A stretch of DNA of 64,000 nucleotides from Gammaproteobacteria bacterium (GCA_016194635.1 JACQBC010000010.1:237447-301446), one strand, 5' to 3'; shown: positions 44,868 through 56,418, numbered from the stretch's first letter. Notes: a model not told the origin generated them from the sequence alone. Translations and numbers: made by a program.

Positions 44868-45643
44868 TAGTGCGCCTCCGCGACCAGATCACGCATCAGA
44901 TGGTAGACCTCGCTAAACAAGGTGTTGGCATGCGGCACAATACTTGGCAGGGTTACCATGATCACTACCAATCCAATTAACAAGGTGAGCGGAAAGCCGA
45001 TCGCAAAGATATTTAATTGTGGCGCGGCGCGGGTCATAATGCCGAAGGCGAAGTTCACCATTAACAACGAGGCAATCGCGGGCAAGGCCATGCCGACCGC
45101 GCCGGAAAACACCGTGCCACCCCAGTTGACCAATTTCCACAGACCCGCCGCGCCCATGGCCGTGCCCACCGGCATGCTGCGAAAGCTGTCCAATAGAACT
45201 TCAAACATCACCAAGTGCCCGCCCAAGGATAAAAAGGTTAACACCACGATCATCAAATAAAACTGACTGACCACCGGGGTTTGAGTGCCGTTTTGCGGGT
45301 CAACCATGGCGGAAAACCCCAAGCCCATTTGCATAGCGATGAGCTGACCGCCGGTAACCACCGCCGAGATCACCAGTTGTAAGGCAAACCCCAACATCAC
45401 ACCGATAAGCACCTGCTGGGCAATCGTCAGCATGGCGGCAAAACTAAACACCGGTAGCGCCGGAGTCGTAGGTAGTAAGGGCAATAACATGATTGTCACG
45501 GCGAAGGTTAAACCAATGCGAATGCGTATCGGCACTACCCGCGCGCCGAACACTGGGGCCACCATTAACAAAGCACCGACACGGAATAACGGCCATAATA
45601 GGCTTCCGACCCAAGCGGTGATCTGTTCGGCTTGTATCACCAT
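44867..45643 (-). CDS. fliR: Flagellar export gate protein FliR
   Basis: 258 residues with about six hydrophobic helices, part of the FliPQR pore complex of the flagellar export gate. Recognisable segments are LWPLFRVGALLMVAPVFGARVVPIRIRIGL, GQLIAMQMGLGFSAMVDPQNG and FAIGFPLTLLIGLVVIM. Lies 3 bp downstream of fliQ and overlaps flhB by 1 bp. Confidence 0.96.
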   Translation of the reverse strand: MVIQAEQITAWVGSLLWPLFRVGALLMVAPVFGARVVPIRIRIGLTFAVTIMLLPLLPTTPALPVFSFAAMLTIAQQVLIGVMLGFALQLVISAVVTGGQLIAMQMGLGFSAMVDPQNGTQTPVVSQFYLMIVVLTFLSLGGHLVMFEVLLDSFRSMPVGTAMGAAGLWKLVNWGGTVFSGAVGMALPAIASLLMVNFAFGIMTRAAPQLNIFAIGFPLTLLIGLVVIMVTLPSIVPHANTLFSEVYHLMRDLVAEAH

Positions 45644-45646
45644 ATG

Positions 45647-45916
45647 CTAGCCCACGATGTAAGGAATATCGTGCAACAGGGTTTGGGTAAATTCCGTCAA
45701 TACCCGCAGCAACCAGGGACCGGCGAACATCAATGTCAACACGGTAATGATGAGTTTGGGGATAAAACTCAAGGTCATTTCATTGATTTGCGTCGCTGCC
45801 TGTAACATGCTGACGATCAAACCCACGATTAGGGCCGGCACCAACACCACTAAACACAGTAGCAATGTCACTTCTAGCGATTTCTGAAAAATACTCACCA
45901 CGGTTTCAGGCGTCAT
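45647..45916 (-). CDS. fliQ: Flagellar export gate protein FliQ
   Basis: 89 residues with two transmembrane helices (VTLLLCLVVLVPALIVGLIVSMLQAATQINE and FIPKLIITVLTLMFAGPWLLRVLTEF), as in the FliQ/SctS family. Part of the FliPQR export pore. Located between fliP and fliR with gaps of 13 and 3 bp. Confidence 0.96.
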   Translation of the reverse strand: MTPETVVSIFQKSLEVTLLLCLVVLVPALIVGLIVSMLQAATQINEMTLSFIPKLIITVLTLMFAGPWLLRVLTEFTQTLLHDIPYIVG

Positions 45917-45929
45917 CTTGATTACCTCA

Positions 45930-46691
45930 CTACACGTAAAAACTCGAGGCCAAGGTACCCATCACAATATTCCAGCCGTCGACCAACACAAATAACATGA
46001 TCTTGAACGGTAAAGAGATAATCATCGGCGACAACATCATCATACCCATCGACATCAGCACACTGGACACCACCAGATCGATGACTAGAAACGGAATAAA
46101 CAATAAGAAACCAATTTGAAACGCGGTTTTTAATTCGCTGGTGACAAACGCCGGCACCAAGATGGTAAAAGTGACATCTTCGGCTTTCTGGAGTTGGGTT
46201 TGTCCAGCGATCTTGGAGAACATTTGTAAATCCGCCTCGCGGGTCTGGCCCAGCATAAAGGTGCGCAAGGGTAATTTGGCCTTTTCGATCGCTTGTTCCA
46301 AACTGATCTTATCTTGCATATAAGGCTGCAAGGCGGTTTGATTGAGCTGATCAAACACCGGCGCCATGATGAAGAAGGTTAGAAACAATGCCAGCCCCAC
46401 CAGGGTTTGCGAGGACGGGGTTTGCGCCAAGCCAATGGCTTGGCGCAGAATAGACAAAACAATGATAATACGGGTGAAGGCCGTCATCATCATCAACCCC
46501 GCCGGTAATAACGTCAGCAGGGTCATGAAGATGACGATTTGTATATTCAAACTATAGGTTTGCCCCTTGCCATCGCTGATTACGGTAATCGCCGGAAGAT
46601 CCGCCGACGCGGCAACCGCTTGCGAGGATAACAGCACCAGCCCCATGGCCAGCAGGATTAAACAGCCATGTTTACGATATGCATTCATCAC
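45930..46691 (-). CDS. fliP: Flagellar export gate protein FliP
   Basis: 253 residues: a cleavable signal peptide (to about residue 27, SQAVAASA), then the FliP/SctR pore fold with [38 protein letters not shown] and a C-terminal helix pair ending in [30 protein letters not shown]. Complete. Overlaps fliO by 4 bp. Confidence 0.97.
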   Translation of the reverse strand: MMNAYRKHGCLILLAMGLVLLSSQAVAASADLPAITVISDGKGQTYSLNIQIVIFMTLLTLLPAGLMMMTAFTRIIIVLSILRQAIGLAQTPSSQTLVGLALFLTFFIMAPVFDQLNQTALQPYMQDKISLEQAIEKAKLPLRTFMLGQTREADLQMFSKIAGQTQLQKAEDVTFTILVPAFVTSELKTAFQIGFLLFIPFLVIDLVVSSVLMSMGMMMLSPMIISLPFKIMLFVLVDGWNIVMGTLASSFYV

Positions 46692-47119
46692 GGCTTACTC
46701 TTTAACATGGCTTGTAATTTTTCGGCGAAGGATTTTCCCGATAGCGGTAGAACAGAATCCTCGCCAGTCACGGGCGTGGTTAATACATGCAAGGTGCGGA
46801 TCTGGCCTGGCGCGACACCGATCAGTAATTGTTGATCGCCCACTTGAATTAAAACCACGCGCTCGCGTTGCCCGATCGAAACACCGCCCAATACTTTCAT
46901 AAACCCCTGCATCCGGATCGGTACGTGGCCCATGCGACGGATCACCCAGGCCATGGCGAAGATGATCCCCAATACCACCGCCAAGCCCAGCAACATCTGC
47001 ACAACATCACCCACGCCCACCCCCGTGGTAAGCGTCGAGCCTTTCGGATTCGCGGCTGTTTGGGCAATAACTGGCGCTGTCGTCAGCCAGGCCAACGACC
47101 CTAAAATACGTTGTAACAT
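46688..47119 (-). CDS. fliO: Flagellar protein FliO
   Basis: 143 residues. An N-terminal signal-like segment (to TAPVIAQTA), one transmembrane helix ([24 protein letters not shown], about 38-61) and a cytoplasmic domain ([38 protein letters not shown]). FliO assists FliP assembly. Sequence is weakly conserved in the family, so position between fliN and fliP supports the call. It follows fliN after 56 bp. Confidence 0.92.
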   Translation of the reverse strand: MLQRILGSLAWLTTAPVIAQTAANPKGSTLTTGVGVGDVVQMLLGLAVVLGIIFAMAWVIRRMGHVPIRMQGFMKVLGGVSIGQRERVVLIQVGDQQLLIGVAPGQIRTLHVLTTPVTGEDSVLPLSGKSFAEKLQAMLKSKP

Positions 47120-47175
47120 AGTGACCTACCTAATGTGCGACTGTTGTGTCAACTTGCAGTATCACGCGCAACTGA

Positions 47176-47589
47176 CTAGCGGAGCTTCTTCACGCGCTCG
47201 GCTGGACTAATAACATCCGTCAATCGAATCCCGAATTTTTCGTTAACCACCACCACTTCGCCGTGGGCGATCAGGGTGCCATTCACCTTGACATCCAGCG
47301 GTTCTCCCGCCATCCGATCCAATTCAATCACCGACCCCTGGTTCAATTGCAGTAGGTTGCGAATATTGATCTTGGTGTTGCCAACCTCCATGGAGATCGT
47401 GACTGGAATGTCCAGGATGACATCTAAATTGATATCTTCATTATTAGAACGCAATCCTTCATCGACAAGCGTCTGCAGCCCGGCGGGCGTCGGGGTGGGT
47501 TTACCGCCACCACTTGCTTCGGCCAAGGCTGAGGCCCATTCGTCCATCACCGCGGAATCGTTGGGTGTGGTTACATCACTCGGATTCAT
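47176..47589 (-). CDS. fliN: Flagellar switch protein FliN
   Basis: 137-residue C-ring component. The C-terminal SpoA domain shows ILDIPVTISMEVGNTKINIRNLLQLNQGSVIELDRMAGEPLDVKVNGTLIAHGEVVVVNEKFGIRLTDV (quoted as adjoining segments from about residue 55). The N-terminal 50 residues are acidic and variable. Overlaps fliM by 4 bp. Confidence 0.96.
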   Translation of the reverse strand: MNPSDVTTPNDSAVMDEWASALAEASGGGKPTPTPAGLQTLVDEGLRSNNEDINLDVILDIPVTISMEVGNTKINIRNLLQLNQGSVIELDRMAGEPLDVKVNGTLIAHGEVVVVNEKFGIRLTDVISPAERVKKLR

Positions 47590-48605
47590 AATTTTACTCC
47601 TAATGCCACGAGGGCATGACTATCACCGCTGATTTTTGGCCGCTCAATGAGCTCGTGGATCTTCACCGCCTTGCTGCCTTTGTGTACGCCGTAAACACCA
47701 CGAAATACCGGTACGTCTTCCGCCACCACCGTAATGAGGTCGGGATAATTGATCGGAATAATGTCGCCTTCTTTTAGGCTCAACAGATCAACCAATCGCA
47801 GCGAGGATTGCGCCAACGCGACCGATAAGGTTACCTCGGCGGCTTTTATTTCTTCGCGTAACGATGTTGTCCAGCGTTCGTCGCGTTCGGAGCGATCACT
47901 TTGTACCCCCGCGTCGAGTATTTCGCGGATCGGTTCGAGCATGGAATACGGCATCACCACATAGAAAGTTCCACCGCCGCCTTCCAGTTCTACGTGGAAG
48001 CTACTGACCACCACCACCTCGGTGGGACTGACGATATTGGCGAATTGTGGATTGACTTCCATATTGACGAATTCAAACTCGACGGGTAATACCGGAGCCC
48101 AGGCTTCTTTTAGATCCTTGAACGCCTGATTGAGAATGATTTGTATCACGCGCGCCTCGGTCGGGGAAAATTCCCGCCCTTCGATCTTAGCGTGACGGCC
48201 ACTGCCACCGAAGTAATTGTCCACCGTAATAAACACCAGTTTTGGATCAATTACACACAGTGCCGAGCCGCGTAACGGACGGATCTTGACAATATTCAAA
48301 CTGGTGGGCACGAATAAACTGTGTAAATATTCAGAAAATTTCATCATCTGCACCCCGGCGACGGATATTTCCGGGGTACGCCGTAACATATTAAAAATAC
48401 TGATGCGGAAATGCCGAGCAAACCGTTCGTTGATCATTTCCAAGGTCGGCATCCGGCCGCGAACAATTCGATCCTGGCTGGCAAAATCAAATGCGCGCGC
48501 CACGCCATCATATTGCGCCTCGGCCTCGGTTTCGACCTGGCCGTTGTCGACCCCGTGTAACAGGGCATCAATCTCGTCTTGCGAAAGTAAATCAGTAACC
48601 GCCAT
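47586..48605 (-). CDS. fliM: Flagellar switch protein FliM
   Basis: 339-residue C-ring protein that binds CheY-P. The N-terminal CheY-binding peptide LSQDEIDALLHGV is intact (residues 6-18), followed by the CheC-like middle domain (GSALCVIDPKLVFITVDNYFGGSG) and the C-terminal SpoA domain (LSVALAQSSLRLVDLLSLKEGDIIPI). Complete. Confidence 0.97.
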   Translation of the reverse strand: MAVTDLLSQDEIDALLHGVDNGQVETEAEAQYDGVARAFDFASQDRIVRGRMPTLEMINERFARHFRISIFNMLRRTPEISVAGVQMMKFSEYLHSLFVPTSLNIVKIRPLRGSALCVIDPKLVFITVDNYFGGSGRHAKIEGREFSPTEARVIQIILNQAFKDLKEAWAPVLPVEFEFVNMEVNPQFANIVSPTEVVVVSSFHVELEGGGGTFYVVMPYSMLEPIREILDAGVQSDRSERDERWTTSLREEIKAAEVTLSVALAQSSLRLVDLLSLKEGDIIPINYPDLITVVAEDVPVFRGVYGVHKGSKAVKIHELIERPKISGDSHALVALGVKL

Positions 48606-48613
48606 GGTGTATC

Positions 48614-49273
48614 CTATTGCATAATAAAACTGGTGAAATAAACGGCCTCGACCGTCGCCGCCGCAGTGTGTTCGTCGTGCCCTGCATTTTGTTTGGATTT
48701 GGATTTCGACTTTTCCTTGTCTTTGGACTTGTCTTTGGATTTTTCCGCGTCTTTTCCGGCACCGAGTTGATCTTTGGCAGCATCGGCCACCACGCTACGT
48801 ACTGATTCCAGGATGGATTGTTGTAGTTGTTCTTTACCGGCGCGGGTTTTTACCACCGCGTATTTCTGGCTACCCATGATCACCAAAATATTATTGCGCA
48901 CCACCGGCATCTGTTGCGCGACGACATCCAAGACATGCTTATCGCGCGCCATTAACTGCATATCGATTTGCAAATAACTCGCGCCGCCGGAAGGGTCTTC
49001 AAAATTACTGACAAAAACAGGTTTAAGATCCAGAAACTGCGCCACGGGCAACGACGGTTTTTTTTGCGGTACTTGGTCCGTCGCCGCATCGCTTTCTGCG
49101 TCGCTTCCATTCTCCCGGCCAGCCCCTAAATGTCCGGTAAAATATAATCCCGCCAACACCGATCCGCTTATTAATAATACCGCCGCAATAATAATTACTA
49201 CCCACTTGCCGCCCTTCTTGGATGACGCGGTGGTTTTAGTGGTATCCAGATCCAGTTCTTCGGCCTTGACCAT
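48614..49273 (-). CDS. fliL: Flagellar basal body protein FliL
   Basis: 219 residues from ATG 49273 (MVKAEELDL), chosen because GAGGAG lies 7 bp upstream; ATG 49279 is only 1 bp from that site. One transmembrane helix (about 24-45) and a periplasmic domain (FLDLKPVFVSNF, SYLQIDMQLMARDKHVLDVVAQQMP). Between the body and the conserved C-terminus VEAVYFTSFIMQ there is an unusual insert of repeated Lys-Ser-Asp (EKSKDKSKDKEKSKSKSK). First gene of the long flagellar operon. Confidence 0.92.
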   Translation of the reverse strand: MVKAEELDLDTTKTTASSKKGGKWVVIIIAAVLLISGSVLAGLYFTGHLGAGRENGSDAESDAATDQVPQKKPSLPVAQFLDLKPVFVSNFEDPSGGASYLQIDMQLMARDKHVLDVVAQQMPVVRNNILVIMGSQKYAVVKTRAGKEQLQQSILESVRSVVADAAKDQLGAGKDAEKSKDKSKDKEKSKSKSKQNAGHDEHTAAATVEAVYFTSFIMQ

Positions 49274-49302
49274 GCCCATGCTCCTCGGTTTGAGGGCATG
49301 AG

Positions 49303-49318
49303 TGCAAATCATATGCCA
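49303..49318 (-). promoter_or_regulatory. Sigma-54 promoter of the fliL operon
   Basis: On the minus strand TGGCAT-ATGA-TTTGCA, with the invariant GG and GC ten bases apart, matching the -24/-12 consensus TGGCAC-N5-TTGCA. It lies 30 bp upstream of the fliL start codon. Class III genes fliL onward are sigma-54/FleQ-dependent in Pseudomonas, which fits. Confidence 0.72.
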
Positions 49319-49699
49319 CGGCCAACTCCCGCTACAGAGGCTCTGTTATTTCAAGCGGTTATCGAAGTTGGGTTTAACGGCGCCAGTCCTTTGACGGTTA
49401 GATTGAAATTGACTTGCCGAGATTCTGACTTACTCCCCGTAACACCTCGGGATTACCATGGTTAAGCCAGCACCTAGATCATAAGTTAAGTCCACTATGT
49501 CCCGGTTGCCGCAGTTCCAAGCGACCGAACCTTCGGCCCACGGTCGGAGGTGAAATATACAATTGCTCACACTTTTACCGATTGCAAAATAATTGAAAAG
49601 TGCAGGGTTTATTCAGTTTTGGTAGGAAGCAACCACTTTTCACACTACCAATCAACGCTGGATCCCAATAAACTCTTGTGCAACAGGGAGCCAAATAAA
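49319..49699. other. Gene-free region between fliL and the macroglobulin gene
   Basis: About 380 bp of divergent upstream region. Apart from the sigma-54 promoter at its left edge I see no gene, RNA or repeat. A GGGAG sequence 9 bp before ATG 49700 may be the ribosome site of the macroglobulin gene. An activator site for the fliL promoter would be expected here but I cannot identify one. Confidence 0.5.
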
Positions 49700-52600
49700 A
49701 TGAATAAAAAACGCCTATGGGCCGAAATAGAATCTTTAGCCAAACCGATGCGCGCGCCACAAACCAGCAAGACATAATTTCACAGGGCCTGGTGCGTTGT
49801 ACTCGTTTGCAGATCGGCTTACATGGCTACGAGACGGCGGTGCGATTCCTGCATGGACAGGAATGGCCGAAACAGACTCTTGAAAAGGTATTAGTCGAGT
49901 TATTTTTTGCCCATACTCTAATGGAATATTATGAAGTGTACCATCGAGAAATTAACCGTCGAGAAAAAACCGTTTCGGCACATACGATAGACTTAAAAGC
50001 ATGGACCCGAGATCAGATTTCGGAAAAAATAATGGCTTGTTTTGAAAATGCGATTTCATACCAAGCGCTAATGAATCAAGCAATGCCGGAGTTTTATCGG
50101 GAATTCTTTATCTGTAATAACTATCCCGCGCAGATTCGTCCTGTCTTACGCGATGCAATCACCTATATCGCAGTCAAGCATCTGGCAGACTCTAAATATT
50201 GGACACCACAAGCAGCCAATGAAGTGTATAAGGTAAATATTAAGGCATTGGCCAACCAGCCAAGAAAACTGCCTGTGCTCATAGATAAATTAAACACCCA
50301 CCCGCTGGAAAAACTCGCCTATTGGTTAAGTGAGCATAGCAAGTTTCACCTACTCCACAATAGACCGGCTGCCGCGTTAGAAGCGCAATATGTTCTGATT
50401 GATTACTTGCACGGCCATGCGCACGATTCGGGTATCAGGGAAGAATTAATTACGACACTTAGTAACCTACAAAAGTATAATCGACAACATGAATGGTGGT
50501 CGCGTGGGCAAGCCCTGTTGGCCGAATTAATTCAACAGCAGAAGAAACCCGGCGCACTAATCGAAGCAAAAAACACTGCGGCGCTGGGAATTGAGGCTTA
50601 TCCATTGAGTCACGGCGCCAAATTATGCACGGTAACTATTGAGGTTATTGAACATCCAAAATATAGTCTGGACTGCATGGCTCTGGATGGCTTACAGAAA
50701 AAATCACTCTTGGTTAAATACAAAAATATTTCAAAGCTGTATTTTCGCGCCTATGAGTTGAATTTGGAAAAATGGCTAAATAAAAAATTTACTTCTCAAT
50801 TTGGAGTGATTAGGAATCCAAGAGAATTTATTAGTTCAAATAAGAATGCGCCGATTTTTACTTGGGAAGAGAACCTAGAACCTACTCTAGACTATGCATT
50901 CCACCGGCATGTAATAATACCAACTATAAATAAAAATGGTATGTATTTTATTGTAAGTTCTACGCGCGAGGATTTTTATCCTGAAAATAACTCCCTGTGT
51001 GGCGTCACATTGCTTATTTCAGATTTGGTTTTAATCGAGGATAAACCCGATAAAGCAACATACGAATTCAAGGTACTAAACGGCGAAACTGGCTTACCTC
51101 AACCAGAGGTTAAAATAACACTTTACTCCTGTCAGCGGGAGCAAAACCTGCACGTGGTTAATACCAAAGAAACAGATAAAAATGGTAACGCGCAATTCAA
51201 TATTAGCCCAACTACTAATAGACATTTGAATTATTTTATCTTGGCGGGGAAACAAGGAAGTTATTCCATAAAAGATAATATAAATTATATTCTAAATGAA
51301 GATCCGCAGGATGTGAAAGAAAGTTTACTATTTACAGATCGTTCCATTTATCGGCCCGGTCAAAAAATATTGTGGAAAATAATTGGTTATGAAGGTATAC
51401 GAAAATCGGGTGCATTTCGCACACTCCAGCAAGGAACGATCCTCGACGTAAATCTACATGATCCTAATGATCAGGTGGTGGGCCAACAAAGCATTAAATT
51501 AAACGCTTATGGAACCGGCTCGGGTGAATTTATTATTCCAACAGGTCGGCTTTTAGGACAATGGAACCTACGGGTTAATGCTCCCTATTATGGCACCACA
51601 GGCATACGAGTTGAAGAATATAAACGACCCACCTTCGAGGTAAGTGTAACCGAGGCACCGGACGAAATACGTCTGAATCACTCAGCCAGACTAAGAGGCG
51701 AGGCTAAATACTATTTTGGATCACCGGTAAGCAGTGGCAAGATTAACTAGCGTGTTTTAAGGCGGAATCATCTGCCCGATTGGTACTGGTATTGCGGGTG
51801 GCGGGGGTTATGGGCGATAAATCTTAATTCGGGCAGTCAAACCGTGGCTCAAGGCTCTTGCTTGATTAATTCTGACGGGACTTTTGAGCTTGAGTTCTTA
51901 CCGGAAGCTGATCAACAAACCGCTAAGAATACTTCCATTTCATACAATTTCAATCTTCAAGTGGATGTAACAGACGAAGGCGGTGAAACCCGGACCGCCA
52001 CGGGTGATTATCGCGCCGGATGGGTCACGGTCGAGGCGAACTTCAGCATTACGGAATCATTTGTACAATCAGCCGACCCTATTAACGTGACCTCAAAACT
52101 TACCACATTAAACGGCAAGGCCATAGCCGGAAACGCACAATTTAAAGTAATCCGATTGATCCAACCTACGCAAACGTTATTACCCGCGGAGTTACACAAC
52201 ACAAAGATCATCGATCCCTATGCTGCCATAGATAAATACGTGTTACCAGGCGACAAAACATCGGAACGATGGCATGGCGATTTCGATTGGCAAAGAATTT
52301 CAGCGCTCTGGGACGAAGGTGAAGTTATACAACAAGGAAAACTTGTCCATAACGTCGATGGACATGCCGCCATACGTGTCAACCCGGTAATACAGGACGG
52401 TGTATACCGCATTTATTATGAAACAAAAGATGCCCATGGGGAAATATTTAAAATGGCACAGAGTTTTCTACCCGTTTCAAACCAACCAAGAATTAATCTC
52501 CCGTTGTTATTTTTTCTTGACAAGTCTACCGCCAAGGTTGGCGAAAATATTCAATTGTTTATCCACACTGGTTTAAACAATCAACGCCTAACCCTCGAAA

Positions 52601-55600
52601 CGTATAAATACGATGAAAGAATTTCTGTTCAATATATTGAAGCCAATAAAGACCCTGCATTCATCACTATCCCGATTAGGGAAAATGACCGTGGAGGTAT
52701 GAGTTTTCGATTATTCGGGATCCGCGACTATCAACCGATGCGACAGGAAAACGTAGTTAATGTGCCGTGGGATAATAAAGAGTTAAAATTAAAATTTGTC
52801 AGCTTTCGTGATAAAATCCGTCCTGGCACAAAACAGTCGTTGCGCATATTAGTCCAGGACTATAATGGCGGCACTCTGCCTAAAAATACCGTTGAAGTAC
52901 TCGCGTATATGCATGATCGCAGTTTAGCCATGTTTACTAACCATACCCCACAAACTCCAATCAATTCATACCCTCACAGTGATGCCAATCCAGGGAAATG
53001 GGGATTTAATTTGTTCCCACAAACTGGCAGAACATTTTTTGGATATTTTCACGGACTAACCGATTATCCCCGCTTGCAAGCAGACGATTTCGCGGTGATT
53101 TATAATTATGGTATCGGTGGACCTGGCGCGCGAGCAATAGACAGGAATCTTAATTATTTATACCGAACCCGAGGTGGATCGACTATCGAAGAGACTACAT
53201 TCGAGTTAAGAGAACATTCGCCAGAAGAATCCTCTGCTGACTCCACGGTGAATGCACAAGCGGATTCGGAACGTATGGACCCACTCACGATGCATGACGA
53301 TGCTGAAACAGCACCCCGTTGTCATAAAGTTGACGACGGCGCTCCGTTTGGGCAGAACCCCGACCAACCCGGCGCTGCGCCACAATTACGAACTGATTTT
53401 TCAGAAACGGCGTTTTTTAGCCCGCATTTGATTTTAGAAGCCGATGGCACCGTCGGCGTTGAATTTCAAGTTCCGGATTCCGCAACATCATGGAACGTAT
53501 ATGCCCACGCCATTACTAAAGATTTTTGTGGCGGCTCTATTCTAAAAGAAGCAAAAACAATAAAAGAACTCATCGTTCGGCCGTATACCCCACGTTTCTT
53601 GCGCGAAGGCGATAAGGCGTATATTAAAGTGGTTATTAACAACACGGGCCAAACCGAGCTCAGCGGAGAAGTTGGTTTTGATATACAAAATCTCGATAGC
53701 GGCGAGAGTATTTTAGAACAATTTGGTGTAACTACAAATTTAGCAAAGAAAAACTTCACCGCAAAAGAAAATGGCTTGGACTCTGTCAGTTTTAAAATAC
53801 AAGCACCCAATAAGATCGGTGTCTACGCCTTCAAGGTAACCGCCACAGCGGGCACGTTTTCCGACGGGGAACTACGCCCTTTCCCGGTACTACCGAGCCG
53901 AATTCACCTGTCCCGATCGAACTTTATAAGCTTAAACCAGGTCGATAAAAAGATCATGAAATTTCCCGACCTTATGGATAATTCGGACCCTTCACGCATC
54001 AACGAAAAACTAGTGGTTAATATCGAGGGACAATTGTTTTTTAGTGTCTTATCTGCGCTCCCGTATTTAATTAATTACCCCTATGAGTGTATTGAACAAA
54101 CATTCAACCGGTTTTTTTCTACTGGGATAGTACATTCAATATTTGATCGATTTCCGAGCGTCGCTGCCATGGCAAAGGAAATCTCAAACCGGAACACACC
54201 ATTGGAAAATTTGATTCAAAATGATCCCAATCGACGTATGACGCTAGAAGAAAGTCCCTGGTTGCAACAGGCACAAGGTGGGCTTACTGATAACAACGAT
54301 ATATTGAATATTTTCGATGCTCGTATCGTTACAGATGTAAAAAACCAGTCCCTGCAGAAATTAACCAAACTGCAACTTCCCTCTGGAGGGTTTCCCTGGT
54401 TCCAGGGTGGCCCTGCCGATAATTATATGACGTTGTATTTACTCATGGGCATGGGGCGGGCATTGGAGTTCGATATTGATATTCCTAAAGATTTGGTCGT
54501 CAAGGCATGGCAATTTACCCAATCTTGGTTAGAACAGCATTTCCGTCATGCCATGAGTTTAGATTGTTGCTGGGAATACATTACGTTAGTTAACTATGCC
54601 GTCAGCCTATATCCCGACGATTCTTGGAGCGCGAATTTATTTACACAAGACTACCATGCCAGCCTGCTTCAGTTTAGCTTCAAGCATTGGAAAAAACATT
54701 CACCGTTGTTAAAAGGTTATCTAGCCTTGACGCTTAAACGAATTGGCCGCGAAGCGGATGCGAAATTGATTTGGGACAGTGTCATGGACTCAGCTCAATG
54801 CAGCGAAGCGCTTGGAACCTATTGGGCAACAGAGGATCGCAGTTGGTTGTGGTATCAGGATAACATCGAATCCCATGCATTTAGTATTCGCGTGCTAATG
54901 GAGTTAAACCCATCGGATAGTAAACTCCCTGGCTTGGTGCAGTGGTTATTTTTGAATAAAAAACTCAATCAGTGGAAATCCACCAAGGCCACTGCAGAGG
55001 CGATATACGCCTTAGCCTATTATTTGCGGCGAACCCAGGTGCTTGGCACGGAAGAAATCCTGCGTGTCGATTTAGGCACACAACGTGTGGATTATATTCT
55101 CGATCCGAACAAATACACAGGAAAAATTGATCAAATAGTTATCCCCGGCGACCAGATTAATCCTGTTAAGCACAGCCAAATCATCGTGGAAAAATCAACC
55201 CCGGGTTTTGCCTGTGCCTCCGCTGTTTGGCATTTCTCAACCGAGCAATTGCCGAAAACCGGACAAGGAGATTTCTTTTTAGTGAGCAGGAAATATTATA
55301 AACGTGAAAATAAGGGCCAGGAATGGATTTTAAAACCGCTTACTGATGGAGAAAAAGTTGTTATTGGTGACCAAATTGAGGTGCATATTTCGCTAACATC
55401 AAAACATGAATCCGAGTATGTACAACTACGCGATCCCAGGGCTGCTGGTTTTGAACCCGAAAACGTTAATTCAGGCTATCACTGGGAATATGGAACATCT
55501 TGGTATGAGGAAATTCGTGACAGCGGATCGAATTTCTTTTTCTCGAAGCTGCCAGCGGGTGAGTATATGTTTAAATACCGTTTGCGTGCCACTATGGCTG

Positions 55601-55692
55601 GGCAATACCGGATTGGTTCCGCAACTGTTCAATCCATGTATGCGCCGGAATTTAATGCTTATTCTGCTGGAGACGTGCTGCTGATCCAGTGA
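49700..55692 (+). pseudogene. Large alpha-2-macroglobulin family protein, two lesions
   Basis: About 2,000-codon gene of the bacterial alpha-2-macroglobulin family (protease traps of the cell envelope). The middle has macroglobulin domains (LLFTDRSIYRPGQKILWK, RVEEYKRPTFEVSV) and the C-terminal part has the thioester motif YPYECIEQTFNRFF, Cys codon 54088-54090, with both Cys and Gln present. Lesion 1: the likely start MNKKRLWAEIESL (ATG 49700, GGGAG upstream) is one frame away from the long frame that opens at 49717. Lesion 2: an in-frame TAG at 51748-51750 falls between GKIN and RVLRR, where the family has Trp (TGG). The frame is otherwise open to 55692, so decay is recent, or an error or readthrough is involved. 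No signal peptide or pbpC neighbour is seen. Confidence 0.8.
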
Positions 55693-55794
55693 CGCCACAT
55701 GCGTGGACCGCACGCTCTGAACAAAACGCAAGGTCACAGCAGCTGTTCTAAAAGCCTTGCATCCATCAGACCCTATAGTCTTTATTTCAAGAAA

Positions 55795-56340
55795 TTAAAC
55801 CCGTAAAAAATGCTCTTGGTAATAACGCAACTCCTCAATCGATTCACGGATGTCCTCCAGCGCCAGGTGCACGGATTTTTTTTCTATCCCCTTGCTCACG
55901 GCGGGGGCCCAACGTTTGGCTAGCTCCTTTAAGGTACTGACGTCTAAATTACGGTAATGAAAATAGGCTTCCAGGTTGGGCATGCAGCGGGCCAGAAAAC
56001 GCCGATCCTGACAAATGCTGTTACCGCACATGGGTGAGGCCTTGGCGGGGACATATTGACTCAAAAAATCCAGGGTTATTTGTTCGGCCTGTTGTTCGTT
56101 AACCCCGCTGGCCTTAACCCTATCGATTAATCCGGATTGGCCGTGTTGCCGTTGATTCCAGCTATCCATCCGCGCCAGCACCGCTTCCGCCTGGTGTATC
56201 GCCACTACCGGGCCCTCGGCGAGCAGGGTGAGTTGGCTGTCCGTCACCACCGTGGCAATCTCAATAATGACATCTTGTTGTGTGTCCAGACCGGTCATTT
56301 CCAGATCGATCCATATGAGGTTATTACTGTCTTGGGGCAT
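55795..56340 (-). CDS. orn: Oligoribonuclease Orn
   Basis: 181-residue DEDDh 3'-5' exonuclease that degrades di- and short oligonucleotides, including pGpG. Exo motifs: [10 protein letters not shown], the [17 protein letters not shown] segment and [14 protein letters not shown] with the catalytic His. Divergent from the M48 protease gene, a common pairing in proteobacteria. Confidence 0.97.
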   Translation of the reverse strand: MPQDSNNLIWIDLEMTGLDTQQDVIIEIATVVTDSQLTLLAEGPVVAIHQAEAVLARMDSWNQRQHGQSGLIDRVKASGVNEQQAEQITLDFLSQYVPAKASPMCGNSICQDRRFLARCMPNLEAYFHYRNLDVSTLKELAKRWAPAVSKGIEKKSVHLALEDIRESIEELRYYQEHFLRV

Positions 56341-56418
56341 ATCCCTTCCTATCGAGTAGCTTGCCTGAAATTGTAACAGAGGCTACTCTCCACTCCTACG
56401 CGGTCAAGAGGAATAGGC

